This document shows, one piece after another, positions 52,597 to 61,031 of a DNA stretch of 64,000 bases. How positions within the stretch are numbered: the first letter of the stretch is position 1; the number at the start of each line of letters is the position of its first letter. The position numbers and the translations under genes were made by a program. The notes beneath the pieces are model-generated. The model saw nothing but the letters and a program-made list of their open reading frames with translations. It was not told the DNA's origin and ran no database searches. The stretch comes from Streptomyces sp. JHA26. GTDB taxonomy: Bacteria; Actinomycetota; Actinomycetes; Streptomycetales; Streptomycetaceae. Location of the stretch: positions 1-64,000 of the forward strand of contig NZ_BDJC01000029.1 of NCBI RefSeq assembly GCF_002005565.1, written 5' to 3'.

Positions 52597-53286
52597 CTAC
52601 CGTCCGGGACGCACCGTCAGGTCGTTGACCTCCGCGTCCTTGGGCAGGTCCAGGGCCATGACGACCGTCGTGGCGACCGACTCGGGGTCGATCCACCGCG
52701 AGGGGTCGTACTCCTTGCCCTCCTGCCGGTGGACCTTGGCCTGCATGGGGCTGGCGGTGCGGCCGGGGTAGACGGAGGTGACGCGGACGCCGTTCGCGTG
52801 CTCCTCCTGGCGCAGGGAGTCGGCCAGGGCCTTCAGGCCGTGCTTGGAGGCGGCGTACGCGGACCAGCCGGCGTGGGCGTTGAGTCCGGAGCCGGAGTTG
52901 ACGAAGAGGACGTGGCCCTGGGCGACGCGGAGCTGGGGCAGGAAGAGGCGGGTCAGCTCGGCGGGGGCGACGAGGTTGACGTTGAGCTGGTGGCGCCAGG
53001 TCTTCGGGGTGAGGTCGCCGACCGGGCCGAGGTCGACCACGCCCGCGATGTGCAGCAGGGAGTCCACGCGGTCGGGCAGCGTCTGGTGCGAGAAGGCCCA
53101 GGAGAGCTTGTCCGGGTCCGCCAGGTCGCCGACCAGCGTCTTCGCGCCGGGGAAGGCGGCCGCCAGTTCCTTGGCGCGGCCCGCGTCGCGCGCGTGCAGC
53201 ACGACCTCGTCGCCGCGCTCGTGCAGGCGGCGGGTCACGGCCGCGCCGATGCCGGAGCCCGCTCCGGTGATCACATGTGTAGCCAT
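52597..53286 (-). CDS. Short-chain dehydrogenase/reductase
   Basis: A 229-residue SDR. The cofactor loop is HVITGAGSGIGAAVTRRL, then LVGDLADPDKL, LLHIAGVVDLGPVG, catalytic Ser in LFVNSGSGLNA and Tyr/Lys in WSAYAASKHGLKALADSLR. The TGxxxGxG pattern and length are classical. NADP(H)-dependent oxidoreductase of unknown substrate. ATG 53286 (MATHVITGAG); it precedes the MetE-like gene by 59 bases on the same strand. Confidence 0.88.
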   Translation of the reverse strand: MATHVITGAGSGIGAAVTRRLHERGDEVVLHARDAGRAKELAAAFPGAKTLVGDLADPDKLSWAFSHQTLPDRVDSLLHIAGVVDLGPVGDLTPKTWRHQLNVNLVAPAELTRLFLPQLRVAQGHVLFVNSGSGLNAHAGWSAYAASKHGLKALADSLRQEEHANGVRVTSVYPGRTASPMQAKVHRQEGKEYDPSRWIDPESVATTVVMALDLPKDAEVNDLTVRPGR

Positions 53287-53313
53287 GCCCGCCATGCTCG
53301 CATCACCGCGGGC

Positions 53314-53853
53314 TCACTCCACGCCCCGGCTCTCCTCCAGGTAGGCGAGCGCGCCGACCGGCTCCTCGGCGAAGAACACCAGCTCGGACAGGGGGCGCGG
53401 CAGGAAGCCCTCGTCCTCCATCCGGCGGAACTGCTCCCTGAGGCCGTCGTAGAAGCCCGCCGTGTTGAGCAGGACGACCGGCTTGTCGGTGTGCCCGTGC
53501 TTCTTCAGCTCCAGGATCTCCGTCGCCTCGTCCAGGGTGCCGGTACCGCCCACCATGATCACCACGGCGTCGGCCTTCTCCAGCAGCAGCCGCTTGCGCT
53601 CGGCGAGGTCCCCGGCGATCACCATCTCGTCGGCCCCCTCGCGCGCCTTGGCCGCCAGGAAGTCCACGGAGACGCCCAGGAGCCTGCCTCCGGCCTCGTG
53701 CACACCGTCGGCGACGACCTTCATCAGCCCGGTGTCCGAACCGCCCCACACGAGCGTGTGGCCACCCTTGCCGAGCAGGGTGCCGAACTCCTTCGCGGGG
53801 CGCGTGTAGCGCTCGTCGAGGTCGGCGGCGGAGAGGAAGACGCAGATGTTCAT
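53314..53853 (-). CDS. LOG/TIGR00730-family Rossmann-fold protein
   Basis: A 179-residue member of the LOG (lysine decarboxylase-like) family; characterised members are nucleoside-monophosphate phosphoribohydrolases that release cytokinin-type bases. The nucleotide site reads IMVGGTGTLDEATEIL, with Val in place of the first Pro of the canonical PGGxGTxxE, while GGxGTxxE is kept. Other features are LVWGGSDTGLMKVVADG and the conserved arginine/lysine in DLAERKRLLLE. ATG 53853 (MNICVFLSAADL). It lies 27 bases before the SDR gene on the same strand. Confidence 0.82.
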   Translation of the reverse strand: MNICVFLSAADLDERYTRPAKEFGTLLGKGGHTLVWGGSDTGLMKVVADGVHEAGGRLLGVSVDFLAAKAREGADEMVIAGDLAERKRLLLEKADAVVIMVGGTGTLDEATEILELKKHGHTDKPVVLLNTAGFYDGLREQFRRMEDEGFLPRPLSELVFFAEEPVGALAYLEESRGVE

Positions 53854-53942
53854 ACGGCCACGGTACGTTCCCGCCCCGCCGGGAAGAACTCGGCCCACGG
53901 TCGTGCTGTCACCAGGAGAGCCGGACACCGAGGAGGACGATC

Positions 53943-54266
53943 ATGACCGAGGGACACCGCATCACCGTCGAGCCGAGCGGCCGGCACGTGCGCGTCGTGC
54001 GGGACGGGCAGGTACTGGCGGAGAGCGACGAGGCGCTGGTACTGCGGGAGACGGGTCTTCCGGAGCGGTACTACATCCCGCCCCGGGACGTGCGCCTGGA
54101 CCTGCTGACCCCGTCCGACACCCGCACGCACTGTCCCTTCAAGGGCGACGCGTCCTACTGGTCCCTGCCGGACGCGCCGGACCTCGCCTGGGCCTACCCG
54201 GACCCGAAGCCGGACGTGGCGGAGATCAAGGACCACCTGTGCTTCTACGAGACGGAGGTTTCCTGA
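53943..54266 (+). CDS. DUF427 domain protein (107 aa)
   Basis: A full-length DUF427 protein: TVEPSGRHVRVVRDGQVLAES, LPERYYIPPRDVRLDLL, then THCPFKGDASYWSL and the C-terminal DHLCFYETEV. The THCPFKG and CFY motifs define the family; its biochemical role is unknown, although its conserved residues suggest an enzyme or small-molecule binding fold. GAGGAGGACGATC precedes the ATG. It is divergent from the LOG-like gene. Confidence 0.9.
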   Translation: MTEGHRITVEPSGRHVRVVRDGQVLAESDEALVLRETGLPERYYIPPRDVRLDLLTPSDTRTHCPFKGDASYWSLPDAPDLAWAYPDPKPDVAEIKDHLCFYETEVS

Positions 54267-54305
54267 TCGCCGGACGCGCGATCAACTACCCTCTTGAGGC
54301 GATCA
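54264..54305. repeat. 8-bp inverted repeat at the edge of the accessory block
   Basis: TGATCGCC (54264-54271) and GGCGATCA (54298-54305) are exact complements with 26 bases between, starting on the DUF427 stop codon. It may act as a terminator or operator; the long loop makes either weak. Confidence 0.35.
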
Positions 54306-54349
54306 CTTGACGCGCGTTCACTACCGACGACAGGGAGCGACGGGGGCAC

Positions 54350-55327
54350 ATGCTGCGGAGCGAGGACCTTGAGCGCGCGCACGTTCTGACGGACGCCGGC
54401 GTGGCGGACTCCGTGCTCGAGGAGTTGCGGAAGATCACGCGGCGACCGGTGCGACGTCACGGGACACCGGCCTCCGGAGCCGTCCCCCCTCACGGCGCGG
54501 ACGCCGTGGCCACCCCCGCCGGCCCCTGTGTCTACGTGGGCCCACGGCTGCCCGACACCCTCGGCGCGGAGCGGCTCGTCTGGTTCCACAGCACCAACGC
54601 CGGTGTGGACGGGCTCCTGGGTTCCGCCCCCTGGCCGGAAGGGGTCCTGCTCACCCGGACGGTCGGCCGCATGGGGGACCGCATCGCGCAGTACGTCCTC
54701 GCCTGGATCCTCGCCGAGTGCCAGGAGATCCCGGCACACCTCGACCAGCGGCGTCGTGCCGAGTGGCGGCGCCTGCCGTCGGAACTGGCCGAGGGCCGGA
54801 CCGCGCTGATCTACGGTGCCGGACGCATCGGCGCGAGGGTGGGCACACTGCTGCGCGCCTGCGGCATCCGGACGGTGGGCGTGTCCCGCAGTCCCGGGCG
54901 GGCCCCCCAGGCGTTCGACGAGTCGGTGACCCCGGGCGACGCCGTGGCACGGATCGGCGAGGCCCGCTGGGTGGTGTCCGCCCTTCCGCTGACCCCTCGC
55001 ACCGCGGGTTTCTTCGACGCCGGAACGTTCGGCGCGATGCGGGGAGCCACGTTCGTCAACGTCGGTCGCGGCGCCACCGTCGACCTCACGGCCCTGGGCG
55101 AGGCGCTCGACGACGGCAGGGTGCGGGCGGCCGTCCTCGACGTCCTGGCCGAGGAGCCGCCGGGGCCGGACAGCACGGTGTGGAAGCTGCCCCGCACGGT
55201 CGTCACGTCGCATTCGGCGGGCGTCACGGCTCCCGACGACGTGTCCGCGGACTTCGCGTCCTGCTGGCGCGCGGTTCTGGAGGGGCGCACACCGGAACTC
55301 GCCGTGAACCCTGCCCGCGGCTACTGA
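54350..55327 (+). CDS. D-2-hydroxyacid dehydrogenase family protein at head of the TIR/RyR block
   Basis: A 325-residue NAD-binding dehydrogenase. Rossmann motif ALIYGAGRIGARVGTLL (about 162), the catalytic Arg in FVNVGRGATVDLTAL, Glu in VLAEEPPGPDSTVW and His in VTSHSAGVTAPDD are all present, so it looks active. Only 35 bases separate its stop from the WD40-GTPase-TIR gene, and all four genes point the same way, so it may be the first gene of that operon. Whether it belongs to the system or is a chance neighbour is unknown. Ribosome site GGGAGCGACGGGGGCAC before ATG 54350. Confidence 0.85.
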   Translation: MLRSEDLERAHVLTDAGVADSVLEELRKITRRPVRRHGTPASGAVPPHGADAVATPAGPCVYVGPRLPDTLGAERLVWFHSTNAGVDGLLGSAPWPEGVLLTRTVGRMGDRIAQYVLAWILAECQEIPAHLDQRRRAEWRRLPSELAEGRTALIYGAGRIGARVGTLLRACGIRTVGVSRSPGRAPQAFDESVTPGDAVARIGEARWVVSALPLTPRTAGFFDAGTFGAMRGATFVNVGRGATVDLTALGEALDDGRVRAAVLDVLAEEPPGPDSTVWKLPRTVVTSHSAGVTAPDDVSADFASCWRAVLEGRTPELAVNPARGY

Positions 55328-55362
55328 CCGACCGTCCGACATCGTTTTTGGGGGCTGAATCA

Positions 55363-58314
55363 ATGCAGGCGAACCAGGGGACGGGCAAACTGGAGGACGC
55401 CTGGCGCCTGTCCGTCGGCGGTGAGGTGATCACCCGGGTGGCCTGGTCCCCGCGCGGAGACCTCCTGGCCGTGCCCACCCAGTCGGGCGCGGTCCACCTG
55501 GTCGACGCGGACGGGGAGCAGCGCTCCCGGCACGTCGTGTCGCACAAGGCACTGTGGACGGCGGCCTGGCGCGAGGACGGGGCCCGGCTGGCCGTCGCGG
55601 GCCGTGACAACACGGTGCACGTGGTGGATCCCGTCGACGGCACGGAGGAGCTGACGCTCACCGGCCACACCGACGACGTGCACGGTGTGGGCTGGGCGAG
55701 CGGGCAGTCGCTGATCTACTCCGCCAGTTACGACGGCACCGTGCGCTGGTGGGACGCCGCGGATGGGCGCGCGCTGCGCACCGTCCCGGCGCACCAGGGG
55801 CGCATCGAGGACGCGCGCTGGAACGAGGACGACGGGCTGCTCTACACCGCCGGACGCGACGGCATGCTCCGCGCGTGGAACCTCGACAGCGGGGAACCGG
55901 CCGGGGAGGTGGCGGCTCACCAGGGGTTCGTCCTCAGGGTGATCGACAGCCCCGCCACCGCGGTCCTCTACACCGCGTCGAGCGACGGAACGGTCCGGGT
56001 GTGGGACCGGCGGGAGTTACGCCTGCTGCACACGGTGCGGGGCCTCACCGCCACGCCGCACGACCTGTCCCTGTCGCCGGACGGACGACTGCTCGCGGTG
56101 CAGGACGACGCGGCGCACCTGTGGGTCTACCGCGCGGACACCATGGAACTCATCGACGTCCTCCAGGACGTCGCCGCGCATCACCACTGGTACGGCAGCG
56201 GACGCTTCCATCCCACGCTGCCGTACCTGGTCAGCACCGGGCGCGAGGACCGCGAGCTCACCCTGCGCACGTACGACACGGCCCTCGTCGAACAGCTGGT
56301 CGCGGAGTCGGGCGCGGCGCGTTACGCCAACTGCCGCGTGGCCCTCCTGGGCAACACCGGCGTGGGGAAGACCGCGCTCAGCCGGGCGCTGTGCGGCAAG
56401 GAGTTCAGGGCGACCGAGTCGACCCACGGCACCCAGGTCTCCCTCATGGACCGCACCGTCGTCGAGGACGAGCTCGGTACCGTCGTGCGGGAGGTCTTCC
56501 TCTGGGACTTCGCCGGACAGTCGGTCTACCGGCTGGTCCAGCCCGTGGAAGCGGTGGGGATCGAGGTCGCCCTGCTGGTCCTGGACAACCGCAACGCCGG
56601 CAACCCGCTCGACGAGATCCGCGAGTGGGAGACGCTGCTGCGCCTGGGGTCCACGACGGAGAGCGGCCCGCAGCGCATCGTCGTGATCGCCCGTGCGGAC
56701 CGGGGCGGGCTCAGCCTCGACCTCGCGGGGGACGGGGACCGGCCCGAGGTCCTGCGTCACCTCGGCACCGTGCAGACCAGTGCGCGGGACGGTACGAACA
56801 TCCGTGAGCTGCGGGAGCTGATCCTCGGCGCCGTCGACTGGGACTCCGTGCCGACCATCACCTCCAACACGCGTTTCCAGCAGCTCCGTTCGTACGTGCT
56901 CCAGCAGGCCACGGCGGGCCGGGTGATGAGCCAGACCCGCCTGCTGTACCGGGAGTTCTGCCAGTCCTGTGCGCGGGCGGACCTGCCGGAGCCGACGCTG
57001 GAGGAGTTCCGCGTCCTGCTGGCCGGGCTCGACTCCGAGGGACTGCTGCGCAGGCTCCGCTTCGGTGATCTCGTGCTGCTCCAGCCCACGATCGTCGGCG
57101 CCTACGCCTCCATGCTGGTGATCGCGGCCCAGCAGGTGGCGGACGGCAGGGGCACCCTGGTCGAGGACGAGGTCCTCGGCCTGCGCATCCCGCTCCTGGA
57201 GAACGACAGGGTCGCCGAGCGCAAGCACGAAGAGGACATCATGCACGCCGCGATCGAGGAGCTGCTCTCCAGTGGCTCCCTGGTACGCGACGAGGCCCGC
57301 GGGCTGCTCTGCCTGCCCAGCGCCGTCACACGCCGTCCGGACGAGGCCGCGTGGCACGCGCTGAAGGGCCGCACGGTGCTGCGGGCCCGGGCCCTCGCCG
57401 ACCACGCCTACGCGTCGGTCGTGGGCGCCCTGATCTACTCGGGGTTGTTCTCCGACTGGGAACTGTGGGCGTCCCGGGCCCGTTTCGTCAGGCCGGACGG
57501 CAGCTCCTCGTGGGTGTCGGTGCGCCCGGACCGAGGGGCGCGCATCCGCTTCGAGATGCGACACGACCCCCACGTCCACGAGACGGACTGCGCCCTGTTC
57601 GAGGAGCTCTGCCGCTCCCGGCTCGGCCGGCACTGCGTGGGCGACGAGGTGGAGACCGTCGAACACGTCGCCTGCCACGAGTGCGACACCGTCGTCAGCC
57701 CCGAGCAGCGGCGACGGCGCATGCAGCGCGGCTTCGACTGGATCACCTGCGGGGTCTGCGACGGGCGTGTGGAACTGGGCGGCGCGGGGAAGCCATGGAG
57801 GCGACCGGCCGAGGTCTCCGCGATCGAGAGCGCCGCCTCGTACACCCGCAACGCCGCCCTGCGTTCCACCGAGTTCGCGCTGAAGGAGAAGAGGCAGCTC
57901 TATGACGTCTTCATCTCCTACAGCCACCAGGACGAGGAACTCGCCCTGATGCTGGCCCAGGAACTGCGCCGGCACGGCATCCGGCCCTGGATCGACCTCT
58001 GGGAGACCTCACCGGGGACGCCCTGGGTCACCGCGATCCAGGAACAGGTGGAGAACATGCCGTGCGCCGCGGTCCTGGTCGGGCCCAGTGGCGTGGGTCC
58101 CTGGCAGAAGGACGAGGTCTGGTTCGTGCTCCAGGAGTTCCTCGGCAGGCGGTGCCCGATCATCCCGGTCCTGCTCAGGGGCGCCGCCCTCCCGGTGATG
58201 CCTCCCCTGCTGCGCAGCCTCCAGGCGGTCGACTTCAACCGGGAGCACCCCGATCCCATGCACCTGCTGCTCTGGGGCATCACCGGAGTACGGCCCGAGG
58301 AGGGAATCGCGTGA
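55363..58314 (+). CDS. WD40 - Ras/Roc-like GTPase - COR-like - zinc ribbon - TIR protein
   Basis: A 983-residue multidomain protein. Residues about 15-315 form a WD40 propeller (VAWSPRGDLLAVPT, GHTDDVHGVGWAS, YSASYDGTVRWWDA). At 330-337 the P-loop GNTGVGKT begins a Ras/Roc-type GTPase, with DFAGQ (382-386) as G3 and ARAD (443-446) replacing the N/TKxD G4. A winged-helix/COR-like region follows (about 490-640), then Cys771-x2-Cys774 and Cys796-x2-Cys799 as a zinc ribbon. A TIR domain closes the protein (845-975; YDVFISYSHQDEELALML). Trp914-x3-Glu918 matches the catalytic WxxxE spacing of NAD-cleaving TIR domains. Its GTGA end overlaps the ATP-grasp start. Predicted GTP-gated, WD40-sensing TIR enzyme; this role is inferred. 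Confidence 0.88.
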   Translation: MQANQGTGKLEDAWRLSVGGEVITRVAWSPRGDLLAVPTQSGAVHLVDADGEQRSRHVVSHKALWTAAWREDGARLAVAGRDNTVHVVDPVDGTEELTLTGHTDDVHGVGWASGQSLIYSASYDGTVRWWDAADGRALRTVPAHQGRIEDARWNEDDGLLYTAGRDGMLRAWNLDSGEPAGEVAAHQGFVLRVIDSPATAVLYTASSDGTVRVWDRRELRLLHTVRGLTATPHDLSLSPDGRLLAVQDDAAHLWVYRADTMELIDVLQDVAAHHHWYGSGRFHPTLPYLVSTGREDRELTLRTYDTALVEQLVAESGAARYANCRVALLGNTGVGKTALSRALCGKEFRATESTHGTQVSLMDRTVVEDELGTVVREVFLWDFAGQSVYRLVQPVEAVGIEVALLVLDNRNAGNPLDEIREWETLLRLGSTTESGPQRIVVIARADRGGLSLDLAGDGDRPEVLRHLGTVQTSARDGTNIRELRELILGAVDWDSVPTITSNTRFQQLRSYVLQQATAGRVMSQTRLLYREFCQSCARADLPEPTLEEFRVLLAGLDSEGLLRRLRFGDLVLLQPTIVGAYASMLVIAAQQVADGRGTLVEDEVLGLRIPLLENDRVAERKHEEDIMHAAIEELLSSGSLVRDEARGLLCLPSAVTRRPDEAAWHALKGRTVLRARALADHAYASVVGALIYSGLFSDWELWASRARFVRPDGSSSWVSVRPDRGARIRFEMRHDPHVHETDCALFEELCRSRLGRHCVGDEVETVEHVACHECDTVVSPEQRRRRMQRGFDWITCGVCDGRVELGGAGKPWRRPAEVSAIESAASYTRNAALRSTEFALKEKRQLYDVFISYSHQDEELALMLAQELRRHGIRPWIDLWETSPGTPWVTAIQEQVENMPCAAVLVGPSGVGPWQKDEVWFVLQEFLGRRCPIIPVLLRGAALPVMPPLLRSLQAVDFNREHPDPMHLLLWGITGVRPEEGIA

Positions 58315-59168
58315 ACCTTCCGTCGACAGCGGTGGTCACGGCCACCCGTCTGCCCGAAGGCATGGAGGACACCCAGGGGCTCCTGGGCGCTCTGCGGGCG
58401 CGTGGCGCGAGAGCCGACCTGGTCGCGTGGTCGGACCCCACGGTGTCGTGGGACGACTACGACCGGGTCCTGCTGCACGCTCCGTGGGACTACTCGGAGC
58501 ACCTCGACGCGTTCGACAGGTGGCTGGAGGACGTGGTCGGCGAGCGTCTGGTCAACCCGCTCCCGCTCATGCGCTGGAACACCGACAAGCGTTACCTGAA
58601 CGAACTGGCGGAGCAGGGCGTTCCCGTGCCCGCGACGGTGACCGTGACGGATCCCGCGCAGGTGAGGACGGACGCCCTGACCGCCGAACTGGGCTCCGGC
58701 CCACTCGTCGTGAAGTCCACCGTCGGCGCGGGGGGCCGTCGCACGTGGCTGCTCCGGGACGCCGAAGCGGTGCGCGATTTCCTCCGGGCCGAGGGTCCGG
58801 CCCGCTGCCCCGTGCTGGTGCAGGAGTTCGTCCGGTCGGTGCGCGCCACGGGCGAGTACTCGGCCGTCCAGATCGGCGGCCGGCTCAGTCACGTGGTCCG
58901 CAAGGTGCCGGCCGAGGGCGAGTTCCGGGTGCAGCACCATTACGGCGGCACGGTCGTTCCCGAGAAGGTCCGGCCGTGGATGGAGGACTTCGTCGCCAAG
59001 GTCGGCAGCGCCATGCCCGGTGCGCCGCGGTACGCACGGATCGACTTCGTGATGGGCGACGGTGACCTCCCCCTGCTGATGGAGGCGGAGGTGGTCGAAC
59101 CCGACCTGTTCCTGCGGTACGGCGACGGGGCGTACGACGCGTTCGCGTCGGTGCTGACCACGGGATGA
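58311..59168 (+). CDS. ATP-grasp ligase (DcsG/RimK-like)
   Basis: A 285-residue ATP-grasp protein beginning at GTG 58311, which overlaps the TIR gene stop by four bases. Motifs: LLHAPWDYSEHLDAFDRWLE, PLPLMRWNTDKRYLNELAEQG, the ATP-binding LVVKSTVGAGGRRTWLL, VLVQEFVRSV and the Mg-binding carboxylates in RIDFVMGDG and LMEAEVVEPDLFL. The WNTDKRYL and EVVEPDLFLRYG patterns are close to DcsG-like ligases of the D-cycloserine pathway, so it should join a carboxylate to an amine or hydroxyl using ATP. In this operon it could modify a nucleotide or peptide signal; that is a guess. Confidence 0.85.
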   Translation: MNLPSTAVVTATRLPEGMEDTQGLLGALRARGARADLVAWSDPTVSWDDYDRVLLHAPWDYSEHLDAFDRWLEDVVGERLVNPLPLMRWNTDKRYLNELAEQGVPVPATVTVTDPAQVRTDALTAELGSGPLVVKSTVGAGGRRTWLLRDAEAVRDFLRAEGPARCPVLVQEFVRSVRATGEYSAVQIGGRLSHVVRKVPAEGEFRVQHHYGGTVVPEKVRPWMEDFVAKVGSAMPGAPRYARIDFVMGDGDLPLLMEAEVVEPDLFLRYGDGAYDAFASVLTTG

Positions 59169-60946
59169 GCGCTCCGCCCGCGCCACGCCCGGACGGTCCC
59201 GCGGAGAGCGAACGGCCGCGCCTGCTGCCGGCGGGCGGCGTGGTGGCCGGGGTGCTCGCACTGGTGGCCGTGGTCTGCGGACTGATCGGCGTCGACCAGC
59301 AGCTGGACCAGTATCCGCACGCCCGTCACGACACGTGGGAGATCTGCTTCCGGGTCCTCCAGCTCTTCGCCCTGGAGTGGGACGAGCCGGACGGATCCCT
59401 GGCCGTGCCGCGGCTGTTGCAGGTGGCGCGGTTCCTGGCGCCCGCGGTGACGCTCTACGCGGCCTTCGAGGCCGGGCGGCGGCTGTTCTCCGAGGAGCTG
59501 CGGCAGCGCTGGATCCGGCGTCGGCGGGGCCATGTGATCGTGTGCGGGTCGGGAAGCGGAGCACGTTCCCTGGCTCTGTCCCTCACCGCGTCGGGAGAAC
59601 GCGTCGTGGTCGTCGGCAACGAGCCCGGGGGCCGGACCGCCGGCCGGGGCGCCGCGCAGCACGTCACCGGTGACCCCAGGTTCTCCGCGACGCTGACCGC
59701 GGCCGGGCTGGCCGGGGCGAAGGCCCTCTACGCCTGCGACGAGGACAGCACGCGGAACCTCGCCGTGGCGCTCGCGGCCTCGGGCACACTCGCGGCGGGC
59801 GGGCCGAGCATCCACGCGGAGATCCGTGACCCGGCCCTGTGCCGCGCCCTTCAGGCCCGCTGGTGGAGCGGGGACGGTGCCCGCCGGGTCCGCCTGGACT
59901 TCTTCAACCGTTATCAGGCCGCGGCGACCCGGTTGGCACGGGAAGAGGCCGCCCGTCTGCCGGACGACGGCGCGCGGGAGATCCTCGTGGCCGGGGAGGG
60001 CGCGTTCCCGGCGGCTTTCGTCACCGGTCTGGGGCGCCTCGGCCCGGATCCCTCGCGGCTCGTGGTCACGTGGGTCGGTCCGGGTGCCGACGAGGCCGTA
60101 CGGGAGATCTCCGCGGTCCACCCCTTCCTGGGGGACGCCCGCGTCCTGCGCAGCTCCGGGGCGACGCTCCCGGACGCCGTCCGGGAGGCGGTCGCGCGCG
60201 GCGCGGCGGCCAGGGTCTACCTGTGCTCGCCCGACCCGGAGCAGGTGATCAGGCAGGCGCTGCTGGACACCGATCTGTGGCGGGCGGGGCCGGAGAGCGT
60301 CACCGTCTGCGCCGACGACATCATCGGGTACGGGCAGGCCTTCCGCCCGCCCGGCACCGCGGCGGCCTCGCTCGACGGTATGGGCGGCCGTCTGCGCCTG
60401 TGGAGCATCAAGGCCTCCGCCTACCGGCAGGACGCCATCGGCGAGGACCTGACCGAGATCATGGCCCGGGCGGTCCACGAGGCCTATCTGCGGCAGCGGG
60501 CGAGGGAACGGGCGGCCGGCAGGGAACCCACCGGCACGCTGGTGCCCTGGAGCGACCTGCCGGAGGATCTCCGCAACGCCAACCGGAGCCAGGTGATCTC
60601 CTTCGGCCAGAAGCTGGCCGAACTGGACTGCGTCCTCATGCCCCGCGACGGGCGAGCGGCGTCCCTCGTCCTGCCGCCGGAGATCGTCGAGTCGCTCGCC
60701 GAGGCCGAGCACCGGCGCTGGATGGACGACCGGCGGGCCGCCGGGTGGACCTACGCCGCCGTCCGCGACGACGTCGCCCGCCACCACCCCGACCTCGTCC
60801 CCTGGTCGGAACTGGCCGACGCGGACCGGGAGAAGGACCGGGAGGTCATCCGCGGGATGGGCGCGATCCTGGCCGACGTGGGCTTCGACGTGGTGTCCGC
60901 CGCGGGGTCGCGGAGCGGCACGGGGATCCCCCGGCCGAGACGGTGA
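59165..60946 (+). CDS. Two-helix membrane TrkA-type Rossmann protein with C-terminal RyR domain
   Basis: A 593-residue protein starting ATGA over the ATP-grasp stop. TM1 is residues 21-43 (GGVVAGVLALVAVVCGLIGV), TM2 about 86-105 (RFLAPAVTLYAAF). A TrkA-N-like Rossmann domain follows (HVIVCGSGSGARSLALSL, with GxGxxG; a second nucleotide-binding repeat may begin near 270). The last 130 residues contain an RyR (ryanodine-receptor-type) domain: DLPEDLRNANRSQVISFGQK, then SLAEAEHRRWMDDRRAAGW, HPDLVPWSELADADREKDRE. Prokaryotic RyR domains are known in predicted nucleotide-signalling conflict systems, often with TrkA. The architecture suggests a ligand-gated membrane effector. Confidence 0.85.
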   Translation: MSAPPAPRPDGPAESERPRLLPAGGVVAGVLALVAVVCGLIGVDQQLDQYPHARHDTWEICFRVLQLFALEWDEPDGSLAVPRLLQVARFLAPAVTLYAAFEAGRRLFSEELRQRWIRRRRGHVIVCGSGSGARSLALSLTASGERVVVVGNEPGGRTAGRGAAQHVTGDPRFSATLTAAGLAGAKALYACDEDSTRNLAVALAASGTLAAGGPSIHAEIRDPALCRALQARWWSGDGARRVRLDFFNRYQAAATRLAREEAARLPDDGAREILVAGEGAFPAAFVTGLGRLGPDPSRLVVTWVGPGADEAVREISAVHPFLGDARVLRSSGATLPDAVREAVARGAAARVYLCSPDPEQVIRQALLDTDLWRAGPESVTVCADDIIGYGQAFRPPGTAAASLDGMGGRLRLWSIKASAYRQDAIGEDLTEIMARAVHEAYLRQRARERAAGREPTGTLVPWSDLPEDLRNANRSQVISFGQKLAELDCVLMPRDGRAASLVLPPEIVESLAEAEHRRWMDDRRAAGWTYAAVRDDVARHHPDLVPWSELADADREKDREVIRGMGAILADVGFDVVSAAGSRSGTGIPRPRR

Positions 60947-61031
60947 GAGGGGCCGGTCCCGGCACCGCCCGGGGAATCCGAGGGCGTACGGTCACGGCCC
61001 GGCGCGGCATCGTGTGGCAGTCTGCACAGAC

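Noticed and set aside
54264..60946. Integrated mobile element carrying the TIR/RyR genes
   Set aside because: No integrase, transposase, attachment-site duplication or tRNA gene at the edges; only a weak inverted repeat is visible, so I call it an accessory block, not a mobile element.
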